Shown here: positions 18,234 to 24,303 of the stretch, piece by piece
How positions within the stretch are numbered: the first letter of the stretch is position 1
Layout: every line of letters starts with the position of its first letter
Source of the DNA: Bradyrhizobium mercantei
GTDB lineage: Bacteria; Pseudomonadota; Alphaproteobacteria; Rhizobiales; Xanthobacteraceae
DNA length: 64,000 bases
Direction: 5' to 3'
Assembly: GCF_001982635.1 (NCBI RefSeq)
Contig: NZ_MKFI01000002.1
Coordinates: 62,001-126,000 of the forward strand
Program-made: the position numbers and the translations under genes
Notes under the pieces: generated by a model
Told to the model about the DNA's origin: nothing
What the model saw: only the letters and a program-made list of their open reading frames with translations
Databases searched by the model: none

Positions 18234-18425
18234 TCAGCCCGGCGGTCGACCGCGACGGGGCAGCTTGGGTCCAATTATTTTGTCCGCCGCCGCGCGAAGA
18301 GCGCCGGCAAGTTTCATTGCTTCATTCCGGGCAAGTCCCGGTGGCAAAATCCTCGCCTTGTCGAGAGCATCGATCGCTTCAGCATCAAGGTCGGATGCCG
18401 CGAACCCTTCAACAGTTTTCCTCAT
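18234..18425 (-). CDS. Small hypothetical protein, helical
   Basis: 63 residues, with the pattern EAIDALDKARILPPGLARNEAMKLAGALRAAAD, a motif I associate with a widespread Bradyrhizobium small-protein family of unknown role (recalled, not searched). The carboxyl tail is basic (KLPRRGRPPG). A perfect 7-bp inverted repeat lies 20 bases before the ATG (18445-18461) and could be its operator. Confidence 0.6.
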   Translation of the reverse strand: MRKTVEGFAASDLDAEAIDALDKARILPPGLARNEAMKLAGALRAAADKIIGPKLPRRGRPPG

Positions 18426-18444
18426 TGCCTGCCCGCTGTGCGAT

Positions 18445-18461
18445 ACTTACCCTTGGTAAGT
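18445..18461. promoter_or_regulatory. Palindrome upstream of the 63-residue gene
   Basis: ACTTACC (18445-18451) and GGTAAGT (18455-18461) form a perfect inverted repeat around CTT, 20 bases before the minus-strand ATG at 18425. Its position between the expected promoter and ribosome-binding site fits an operator or a small leader hairpin. No binding protein can be named. Confidence 0.4.
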
Positions 18462-18634
18462 TGTACGATACGGCATCGGGTCTCCTGAAACTGTGATGAC
18501 CTTGCAACATCACAATTGTTCCGTTGTGCATTCCCTCTGTTTGAACTTCACATCCCGAAGAATTCCTCGTTTAGATATCGGCGGACCTTCGACAGCGAAT
18601 TTATTTCCAAGACATTCATTTGAGATTGGGTCCC

Positions 18635-18666
18635 AAGAGGCCGCTATCGGCGGCCAGCGGCCTCTT
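18635..18666. repeat. Perfect 11-bp stem hairpin in an intergenic gap
   Basis: AAGAGGCCGCT (18635-18645) and AGCGGCCTCTT (18656-18666) pair perfectly around a 10-base loop. Neither strand has a T-run after it, so it is not a classical intrinsic terminator. It lies in the 326-base gap between the 63-residue gene and the 62-residue gene, where I see no other feature. It could be the end of a small RNA or part of the leader of the gene at 18752. Confidence 0.45.
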
Positions 18667-18751
18667 CGCTTACTGACGTCATTTGATTGCAAAAGAGAGA
18701 TTCCGACGCTGAGCTGCGTCATTCCGCCTGCATTAGGTCCAGGAGGACAAA

Positions 18752-18940
18752 ATGATTGAAGGACTCAAACCCTACGTGGCATTCGGCGTCGATCCTGCGG
18801 GCGTCGCGCGCGCGACTTACGAATTCCGTTGCAACGACGACGAAGAAGCGAAGCGTCGAGCTGAGGATTATCTGGATGCGCATGAATTCATCGAGTTGTG
18901 GATAGACTGTAGGCGGATCGCGCGACTGAAGCGTTCTTGA
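18752..18940 (+). CDS. Small hypothetical protein
   Basis: 62 residues, with DDEEAKRRAEDYLDAHEFIELWIDCRRIARL forming a long charged helix. An excellent ribosome-binding site (AGGAGGACAAA before ATG 18752) supports expression. It has the look of small conserved unknowns common in rhizobial accessory regions. Function unknown. Confidence 0.65.
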   Translation: MIEGLKPYVAFGVDPAGVARATYEFRCNDDEEAKRRAEDYLDAHEFIELWIDCRRIARLKRS

Positions 18941-18975
18941 ACACAGCCAGAGAGAGAAGACTTCCTAGCCGGCGG

Positions 18976-19389
18976 CTATCTGTCTCCCAGCCACCATGTC
19001 GACGGTGGATTCATGGTTGAAATCTTTGTGGTCCGCAAAGCCACGAGGTTGCCGCGCTTGAACGGAAAGCCGTTCGATCGAGAGCACTGCCTGCACCGCA
19101 TGTAGCGCTCGAGCTCGTGGATCGGTGTCCATTTCGGCCGGCGCACGATGTCGAGCGCTACGGCCTGATGGGTCTCGCAGCCGAGACACTTCACCTCGAG
19201 ATAGCGGTAGCTGGCGTTGAGCGCATCGCCGAGGGCAGGGGACGGCTGGGCCGGTCCCTGAAAGGCGAGCATGCGGGCATTCCGAGCCTGGCAAGCCAGC
19301 CCGTCGGCGTCCCGTCGCGCCTCTGTGGCCCGTTCGGCCAGATGCCTGACCGTTGCGCCGAACATGTACTCTCGGGATTTCGAGCCCAT
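18976..19389 (-). CDS. Small zinc-ribbon-type hypothetical protein
   Basis: 137 residues. The first half is a charged helix of the HLAERATEARRDADGLACQ kind. The second half holds two CxxC pairs (VKCLGCETHQ and MRCRQCS) separated by IVRRPKWTPIHELERY, which should form a zinc ribbon. This arrangement is one I recognise from many Bradyrhizobium hypothetical proteins. The start is uncertain: ATG 19389 is used, while an in-frame TTG at 19407 directly after GAGGGA is an alternative. Possible nucleic-acid binding role; no experimental basis. Confidence 0.65.
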   Translation of the reverse strand: MGSKSREYMFGATVRHLAERATEARRDADGLACQARNARMLAFQGPAQPSPALGDALNASYRYLEVKCLGCETHQAVALDIVRRPKWTPIHELERYMRCRQCSRSNGFPFKRGNLVALRTTKISTMNPPSTWWLGDR

Positions 19390-19570
19390 TGCACATGATC
19401 GCGCCAAATCCCTCGGGAGAGAAGCCGCTAGGGCTATCGGGCAGCCTCCACCATGCCTACAACGACTTGGTCAACGGTCGCCGGCTATGACAGTGGGGCG
19501 GAGTGAGAGGTGCATCAGGACAAGTTAGCAAATAGTGACGGACCCGAGTAGCCCGTCACCTTATTCACTA

Positions 19571-19843
19571 TTAGTCGTGATGACAGACGAGCCTTCGAGG
19601 AGGATTCGGCCCATTCTCCGAGATCAATTTCGATGGATGGCGTGGAGAATTGAACACGCGCTCCGCCAGATCACCATCGCAACGCTTGATGATCGTCACG
19701 TAGTCGCACGTTTCCCAAGCAGCCGGACGACGTAGATGGGGATTCTGATCCGGACACGGCTTGTCAAAGCCCATATAGCCGTCAACAGCCCACGCCGATG
19801 AGGATAGCGATGCGATGAAGATCGCGGCAAGAAATTGCTTCAT
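19571..19843 (-). CDS. Small secreted protein with four cysteines
   Basis: 90 residues. A clean signal peptide (MKQFLAAIFIASLSSSAWA, cleavage after residue 19) is followed by a mature part with C30, C46, C55 and C87, enough for two disulfides in the periplasm or outside. No family recognised. It begins 6 bases after the stop of the pilus-N-domain gene, so the two secreted proteins form an operon, which hints at a shared role at the cell surface. Confidence 0.7.
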   Translation of the reverse strand: MKQFLAAIFIASLSSSAWAVDGYMGFDKPCPDQNPHLRRPAAWETCDYVTIIKRCDGDLAERVFNSPRHPSKLISENGPNPPRRLVCHHD

Positions 19844-19849
19844 GTGAGC

Positions 19850-20431
19850 CTACCGCTGCTTCTGCGGGTCGGTCTGATCCAGACCGGCCGCCTGAGCGGC
19901 AGGGCTGATCGGCTGGCTGCACCCGGTGGAATTGCAAGAGCGCTCAACAAAGTCCACCGACGAATCTGAATTGCCGCCGCCTTTTGAATCGCCATTGACA
20001 ATCGTGACGATGGAATTTCCGCCGGATTTTTTGGCTTCACTCCAGCCATACGTCCTCACAATGTGAGGAGCATCGCCTTGGGTTTGGTCGAGTCCTGGCG
20101 AGACAGTTACGTGCGCGATGTACATGACATCGCCATATTGATTGACCACAACGAGGTCGGTCGCGCCGGGCGATACGCCGGTTACGGAAAGCAGGAACTT
20201 GTCGCCCAAGACAGATGATCGGACGACGTTGTTCACGCTGGCCTGGATATCTCCGATCATCCTGTTGAACTTGATCAGCTTGGCTTGACCAAGCCCGACT
20301 TTGACCTGTTCAACGGCAGAGATGATCTCTCCCTTCATGGGAGCACCCTGCGACGGGTCTTTGGCCGTCGTCTGTGCCTGGACAGAAAAGGGCAACGTCA
20401 ATGCGAATAATGCAACTGCGAAACGGATCAT
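19850..20431 (-). CDS. Stand-alone pilus/secretin N-domain secreted protein
   Basis: 193 residues with signal peptide (MIRFAVALFALTLPFSVQAQ). Residues about 45-113 (KVGLGQAKLIKFNRMIGDIQ to QYGDVMYIAHVTV) match the pattern of the secretin/CpaC amino-terminal pilus-formation domain (PF13629 type), as in the CpaC gene of this window at residues 55-125. There is no secretin barrel: the rest is a low-complexity Gly/Ser/Asp region with two cysteines (SCNSTGCSQP) near residue 165. Such lone N-domains are rare compared with full secretins; it may bind a secretin or a surface structure. Its upstream region is unusual (see the operator-like site and hairpin entries). Confidence 0.75.
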   Translation of the reverse strand: MIRFAVALFALTLPFSVQAQTTAKDPSQGAPMKGEIISAVEQVKVGLGQAKLIKFNRMIGDIQASVNNVVRSSVLGDKFLLSVTGVSPGATDLVVVNQYGDVMYIAHVTVSPGLDQTQGDAPHIVRTYGWSEAKKSGGNSIVTIVNGDSKGGGNSDSSVDFVERSCNSTGCSQPISPAAQAAGLDQTDPQKQR

Positions 20432-20441
20432 AAAAAAATCC

Positions 20442-20460
20442 CCGCCTATATGAAAGGCGG
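20442..20460 (-). promoter_or_regulatory. Terminator-like hairpin covering the ribosome-binding site
   Basis: Read on the minus strand, CCGCCT and AGGCGG pair around a 7-base loop, followed by GGA, seven T and then the ATG at 20431. The Shine-Dalgarno sequence GGGGA (20439-20443) begins inside the 3' arm. The structure could act as an intrinsic terminator (attenuation) or hide the ribosome-binding site. Confidence 0.5.
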
Positions 20461-20466
20461 CAGGGT

Positions 20467-20492
20467 ACCACCGTAACCGGTGGTTGTGTCAA
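20467..20492 (-). promoter_or_regulatory. Operator-like palindrome next to a -35 box
   Basis: A perfect -35 hexamer TTGACA (minus strand, 20487-20492) is followed 2 bases later by the perfect 7-4-7 palindrome ACCACCG-N4-CGGTGGT (20467-20484), which would occupy the spacer and reach the -10 region. A half site CGGTGGTT recurs at 20507-20514. No good -10 hexamer is visible. The arrangement fits a repressor site for the pilus-N-domain gene; the repressor is unknown. Confidence 0.5.
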
Positions 20493-20531
20493 TGGCTTAA
20501 ATGCAACGGTGGTTAAGCTACGACCAGCTCC

Positions 20532-20960
20532 TTACAATCGGTCGGGAGGCGTTCGCCTGACCAAACCATCCGGCAGGATCAGTGCAATCGGCTTTCCGCA
20601 CTTCCTCGCATAGCGCACGGTGTACCACGTTCCGCCGCGTGGCTGCTCGTCGAACTCAGCCGGCGCGGCAATCAGGGCAACAGTGTCGTCCACGATGTCC
20701 CGGTTGCGGGTTAGATATGGCCTCTCAGGACGCATTAGATGGCTCGGGGAAGAGCACCACGCGCGTTTGGTGTGATTGGTCGGCGGGTGCAAGATAGGAA
20801 GCAGGCCGCATTCCTCCGCGATCTCATGGGCCTCCGCGTCGGCTCCAATGCAATCGCCGTGATGCAGTTCGCCTTTGACGTCGGCCAGGATCGTTCGGAG
20901 TGCCGTCTTCTGGGCCCCCGTCATGCCCTTGCTGGTGCCGCTAAAGCCGATGTTGGCCAC
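20532..20960 (-). CDS. SLOG-type Rossmann protein (YspA/YpsA-like)
   Basis: 142 residues beginning (GTG 20960) VANIGFSGTSKGMTGAQ. The glycine loop GFSGTS at the start and the second phosphate-binding block GGTWYTVRYARKCGKP near residue 110 match the SLOG/LOG superfamily, specifically the small YspA/cpYpsA-like branch. These bind nucleotides or nucleotide-derived ligands; members occur in phage and anti-phage regions. The GTG start is chosen over a longer frame (to 21044) because GGAG lies 9 bases upstream and the extra amino-terminal residues are not protein-like. It lies 68 bases after the zinc-finger gene on the same strand. A role in nucleotide signalling or defence is possible but unproven. 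Confidence 0.7.
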   Translation of the reverse strand: MANIGFSGTSKGMTGAQKTALRTILADVKGELHHGDCIGADAEAHEIAEECGLLPILHPPTNHTKRAWCSSPSHLMRPERPYLTRNRDIVDDTVALIAAPAEFDEQPRGGTWYTVRYARKCGKPIALILPDGLVRRTPPDRL

Positions 20961-21028
20961 CTGAGGAGGCTCCTGACTTAGGTGAGGGCACCAGGCAGCC
21001 GAAGCCGCCCGGCGCGAGACCTTAGACC

Positions 21029-22222
21029 TTAGATGTGTTCCCACAGAGTCTCCGAAACCGTCTCGACGCGCAACATGGTGCTGTCGAGATATACCGGTGC
21101 GTCAAGCGAAACCGGGCACCGAATGTCACCGAAGGCCTTATAGGAGAACTGCCGATAGCTTGCGGAGAGGAAGCGCGGATAGGCGGCCTTGGCATCGGCG
21201 AGATCAAACTCGCCCTCCAGCGCGGCCAGGCACATTGCGCTGACGATCTCCTTGCGGCGCTCGAAGTCGATATTGCGGGGCACGATCTGATCGATTGTAG
21301 TGTAGACCTCGTGCGGTTGCGCCGCGATGATACCTGTCAGTGTCGGTCCGCGGTCCACGATCCCCCGCGGAGTGATCAACTTTGGCCGGTTGGCGCGCAT
21401 GGGCGCGGTCTTGAGACCTTTGGTCCAAGCCAATGAGTGAACATAAGACAACTCCCGGCCGGTCTCTTCGGCGACACGCCGTGCAGTCCATTCGGGGTGC
21501 GCGGTGATGACTGCTGCGATTTCCGATCCAGACATGTAGCCCGCAGTCTTTGATTTCCACGTCCCAAGGCGCGATCGGTGCTTCGCGTCGGTATTGACCG
21601 CGGACTGATGCCGAACGCGCTCATTGAGGCCCGGGTCTTTGCTCAGGGCAAACGCAAGCGCTTCAAACTTTATGATCCGAGACCGGTCACCTCGCCGCGT
21701 TGTCACCTCGGAGATCGTCATGCCCTTATTCATGATGCAGTCGGTTGCGGTCTCGACCTGCTCCGCGGTGTATTTGTAGTTCGCCTTCTCGTAGGACGCA
21801 CGCCGGCAGGCGCGGCAGGTGCGTCGTGGTGCGCCGGTTTTGGAATCCCGCTCCATGAGAAGGTTGTCGCCGGAGAAGGGATGGCCTTGCTTGCAGTGGG
21901 TTTGCTGCGCTTTCAGGGCGCGCGCCGCATTGGCTTTGTTCATCCGACCATTATGGTTGGAAAGGGCGGTGATGCGATTCCACCATACCGGATTGGAAGT
22001 CTCGCACTCCTTGAAGGTGAGCATCTTTGGCGCTGTCAGATCCAGTGATCGGATCGAGCCGCCGTTGAAGAAGTGCTTTTCGATCCCGGCTATGTCGCTG
22101 TCAGTTAGATCGAAACAAATCCTGCATCGACGGTACGGGTAATTGCCTTTCGTCGAGAACCTGAGCTGAGTGTTCTCCAGTGTGAGCTCGTGACCGTACC
22201 TGCAGTGGGTAGTGCCTGCCAT
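21029..22222 (-). CDS. Double zinc-finger protein, phage/element type
   Basis: 397 residues with two copies of a C-x3-H-x21-C-x2-C module: CRYGH at 7-11 with CRIC at 33-36, and CKQGH at 110-114 with CRAC at 136-139. This is the HNH-associated or phage zinc-finger pattern in which the pair binds DNA or RNA. The middle contains a helix-turn-helix-like segment (MSGSEIAAVITAHPEWTARRVAEE). The carboxyl 90 residues (from YTTIDQIVPRNIDFERRKEI) form a second folded region that I cannot assign. GGAG lies 7 bases upstream of the ATG. Likely a DNA-binding regulator or nuclease-related protein of the mobile element; no catalytic motif is evident. Confidence 0.6.
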   Translation of the reverse strand: MAGTTHCRYGHELTLENTQLRFSTKGNYPYRRCRICFDLTDSDIAGIEKHFFNGGSIRSLDLTAPKMLTFKECETSNPVWWNRITALSNHNGRMNKANAARALKAQQTHCKQGHPFSGDNLLMERDSKTGAPRRTCRACRRASYEKANYKYTAEQVETATDCIMNKGMTISEVTTRRGDRSRIIKFEALAFALSKDPGLNERVRHQSAVNTDAKHRSRLGTWKSKTAGYMSGSEIAAVITAHPEWTARRVAEETGRELSYVHSLAWTKGLKTAPMRANRPKLITPRGIVDRGPTLTGIIAAQPHEVYTTIDQIVPRNIDFERRKEIVSAMCLAALEGEFDLADAKAAYPRFLSASYRQFSYKAFGDIRCPVSLDAPVYLDSTMLRVETVSETLWEHI

Positions 22223-22364
22223 TGGATCGCTCCATCATGCGCAGGATGCGCATGCGCGGAGCCCAATCCTGAGTCGCGTCGATGGAGTGTTCCGATCAGG
22301 TCGGAATAGCTGCGAAAATGAAGCGCGGTCGCCTTACGTCTTAATGGCGGCGTGACCGTAGCGG

Positions 22365-22454
22365 TCACTTCTTCGCCTTCAGCCCGATCTCGACCAGCCC
22401 GGCGGCCCGATACGAGTAGTCATCCCTCAATGATGAGGCGACCCAGGAACGCAT
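22365..22454 (-). pseudogene. 3' remnant of a ribbon-helix-helix gene
   Basis: A 29-codon minus-strand frame ending LVEIGLKAKK closely matches the end of the ribbon-helix-helix gene at 22993 (LVEIGLKAKVR), and the DNA resembles it as well. The ribbon and first helix are missing, and the frame overlaps the 3' end of the 85-residue gene. It looks like the leftover of a duplicated regulator. Confidence 0.45.
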
Positions 22455-22677
22455 TGCAAGCCCGTTCGGCTTCAGCGAACGTGCTGAAGGGCGATCCGGA
22501 CACTTGAAGCGCGGGCATATTCAGAAAGTCTGGACGGTATGACGCAACAAAACCCGGCTCTCCATGCAAGCCTGGTCCACTTCGGCTCTCGTTGCTGATA
22601 ACGAATGAATAGTCGTCGCTGCTTGCGATCCACATCTCCAGATCGCCAGTTTCGACGCGGCTGAAGTGCAGGGCCAT
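22420..22677 (-). CDS. Small hypothetical protein
   Basis: 85 residues, beginning MALHFSRVETGDLEMWIASS, soluble, alternating beta-like segments, and ending in a helix (FAEAERACNAFLGRLIIEG). ATG 22677 has GGAGGG 4 bases upstream; a GTG four codons earlier would place that site inside the gene. No family recognised. One of a run of same-strand small genes between the ribbon-helix-helix gene and the zinc-finger gene. Confidence 0.6.
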   Translation of the reverse strand: MALHFSRVETGDLEMWIASSDDYSFVISNESRSGPGLHGEPGFVASYRPDFLNMPALQVSGSPFSTFAEAERACNAFLGRLIIEG

Positions 22678-22732
22678 TTCGCCCTCCACTGGGAGGCCAA
22701 ACTTGGTCCTCCGTGGTTATCCAGATGGACGC

Positions 22733-22927
22733 TCAACCTGCTTTTGTGTGGTTGGCCGCTTCAGCTTCCCGCGCCAGCCGTTCTGCTTTTAGGCGCTCTC
22801 GATTATCGTGGAGCGCTTTTTGCTCTTTGGCGTAATCGGTCGTGGCTTCCTTCGCCTTGACCGCTTTGAATATCTTGTGGGCCTCGCGCTCTGCAGCTGT
22901 CGTTGTACGCCGCTCTCGGTTGATCAT
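22733..22927 (-). CDS. Small charged helical protein
   Basis: 64 residues, almost entirely helical and rich in Lys, Arg, Glu and Ala (INRERRTTTAAEREAHKIFK onwards), with no membrane segment. Start ATG 22927 chosen for GGGAGGT 5 bases upstream. Composition suggests a DNA- or protein-associating coiled coil. Unknown family. Confidence 0.6.
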   Translation of the reverse strand: MINRERRTTTAAEREAHKIFKAVKAKEATTDYAKEQKALHDNRERLKAERLAREAEAANHTKAG

Positions 22928-22992
22928 TATGACCTCCCACTTGGGGCTCAATAGTCAACGCGCGGAGAGGGCTTTCGATCCTGTCGGCCAAC

Positions 22993-23196
22993 TCACCTAA
23001 CCTTCGCCTTCAACCCAATCTCGACCAAGCGGCGGATCGCTTCTGGGCGGGATGGATCGTCATCCTGGCTCTCGCGCCAGCGGTCGATCGCCCCCGTCAG
23101 CGTGTCGTCCATCCGAACAAGCTGAGGCGGCTTACGGCCGCCCGTTGAGGGAGGGCCTCGTTTCTTTTTTGGGATATCCCGGTTTGACTTTGCCAT
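22993..23196 (-). CDS. Ribbon-helix-helix (CopG/Arc-like) DNA-binding protein
   Basis: 67 residues. The basic amino terminus (KSNRDIPKKKRGPPSTGG) is followed by PPQLVRMDDTLTGAIDRWRESQ and SRPEAIRRLVEIGLKAK, the ribbon strand and two helices of the ribbon-helix-helix fold. It probably works as a dimeric repressor. Two GGATATCC palindromes flank its start codon (see the operator entry), suggesting autoregulation. Small RHH repressors often control the plasmid or phage genes around them or pair with a toxin, but no toxin is recognised next to it. Confidence 0.75.
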   Translation of the reverse strand: MAKSNRDIPKKKRGPPSTGGRKPPQLVRMDDTLTGAIDRWRESQDDDPSRPEAIRRLVEIGLKAKVR

Positions 23197-23212
23197 GAAA
23201 CTAGGATATCCC
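23171..23212. promoter_or_regulatory. Paired GGATATCC palindromes at the RHH gene start
   Basis: GGGATATCCC at 23171-23180 (inside codons 6-9 of the gene) and GGATATCCC at 23204-23212 (just before the ATG) have centres 32 bp apart, about three helical turns. Spacing and position suggest cooperative binding by the encoded ribbon-helix-helix protein. Confidence 0.45.
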
Positions 23213-23284
23213 AATTGCAAGCCGAGGGGAAGGGTTCAGCTTCCGCCTCGGCTCTAACCAGGGCCACGAAGGAGTGGAAATCCA

Positions 23285-23854
23285 ATGACCCAGGCTGACA
23301 GCGTGCTTAGCACGCCACCCTTAAGCACGTCTCCACAAACGCCAGCGGACTCCGCTAGTGCGCTCTTCCTCAAGACCGACATTCCCTCAGAGCAGATATT
23401 CAAGGCCATCTGGCGCCTCCGCCGTGAGGCCATGGACGAGATAGCCCGGCTGATCCGGTTTCTCGACGACACCGACAACCACATGGAGCGGGAGCCGGAC
23501 GACGACGAGCCGTGGCTTGGTTTCCAGGAGGCGTTCCCCGGCCTTGGTGCGGGCGGTGGAGGCAGTGGCGACGATCGGGAAATGGACTTGGGGACCTTCG
23601 ACCGTATGCTGGACCAGTCTCACGCCCCCCGGCAGTACCTCGGCGAGGAAACAGTCGTCCCCGACGCCGAGCACGACACGGCAGATATTGAGCCGAGCCT
23701 CGGCAGTCTTGACCAGAATGACAGTCAGGAGCGATGGGCCGCGGGCGGGCGACGCGATCTCGAGGGTGACCCGGCGGAGACGGGCATCGGGGACTATGAC
23801 GGCTTGCTCGAGCAGGCTGGAATGCAGGACCCGTTTCAGGGGACCATGGGGTGA
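23285..23854 (+). CDS. Hypothetical acidic protein, Bradyrhizobium type
   Basis: 189 residues, low in hydrophobic content. The segment IFKAIWRLRREAMDEIARLIRFLDDTD (residues 38-64) is a conserved helix, followed by an acidic, disordered tail with recurring DIEPSLGS and LDQNDSQERW blocks. I recognise this architecture from a Bradyrhizobium family of unknown function found near integrated elements (recalled, not searched). Start ATG 23285 has AAGGAGTGG upstream. Divergent from the ribbon-helix-helix gene, so the 90 bases between them probably hold both promoters. Confidence 0.65.
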   Translation: MTQADSVLSTPPLSTSPQTPADSASALFLKTDIPSEQIFKAIWRLRREAMDEIARLIRFLDDTDNHMEREPDDDEPWLGFQEAFPGLGAGGGGSGDDREMDLGTFDRMLDQSHAPRQYLGEETVVPDAEHDTADIEPSLGSLDQNDSQERWAAGGRRDLEGDPAETGIGDYDGLLEQAGMQDPFQGTMG

Positions 23855-23866
23855 AGGCTAATGCCT

Positions 23867-23895
23867 CAGGCCGCCGGTTCTTACCGGCGGGCCTG
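23867..23895 (+). terminator. Strong GC hairpin after the 189-residue gene
   Basis: CAGGCCGCCGG pairs with CCGGCGGGCCTG around TTCTTA with one bulged G, starting 13 bases after the stop codon. No T-run follows, so termination may be partial; it could also act as a barrier stem. Confidence 0.4.
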
Positions 23896-24046
23896 GGGCC
23901 CCGATCTCACCACTTCGTGAACGTTTCGCCGGGGTGCAGGGCCGGAAAACCTGGATACCGACCCATTGAATGCGACTCGGCTGGGCCTGATCATGAATTT
24001 AATGATTTGCCCCATGGCCAATGGGCTAGCGCGGAATCCACCCTTT

Positions 24047-24115
24047 CATTGGGCCTCGGTTTCGCGAAATTAGCGAACCACGTGCGCTGTGGCTTGGCCG
24101 GCCGAGCGCCCAATG
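24047..24115 (+). promoter_or_regulatory. Long inverted repeat in the leader of the integrase operon
   Basis: CATTGGGCCTCGG (24047-24059) pairs with CCGAGCGCCCAATG (24102-24115), all bases except one bulged G. A smaller stem (TTCGC, 24061-24065, with GCGAA, 24073-24077) sits inside. The outer arm ends at the GGAG ribosome-binding site of the 57-residue gene. A structured leader or recombinase arm-site is possible. The surrounding 24010-24120 stretch repeats ATTGGGC/GCCCAAT-type blocks. Confidence 0.5.
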
Positions 24116-24126
24116 GAGCCTGTTTG

Positions 24127-24300
24127 ATGTCGAAGGGTGCGCACACCTTCAGACAGAGTGACGTCACCAAGGCCGTCAAAGCCTTGATACGTGCTGGTGT
24201 GCAAGGTCACGTTGAAATAGCGGACAACGGTCGCCGCATCCTCGTCATAGTTGGTTCACCCGAGGCGCGCGACAACAAGCGCACCGATGAGTGGGATTGA
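24127..24300 (+). CDS. Small protein upstream of the integrase (possible excisionase-like)
   Basis: 57 residues: SKGAHTFRQSDVTKAVKALI then AGVQGHVEIADNGRRILVIV, a helix plus beta-hairpin, slightly basic. ATG 24127 has GGAG 8 bases upstream. It ends 4 bases before the integrase start, so the two are cotranscribed. This is where excisionase or recombination directionality genes commonly lie, but the fold is not a clear MerR-like excisionase. Assignment by position only. Confidence 0.6.
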   Translation: MSKGAHTFRQSDVTKAVKALIRAGVQGHVEIADNGRRILVIVGSPEARDNKRTDEWD

Positions 24301-24303
24301 GCC

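Noticed and set aside
18234..18666. Toxin-antitoxin module
   Set aside because: The 63-residue protein and its palindrome look like one possible antitoxin-style unit, but no toxin-like partner is present.
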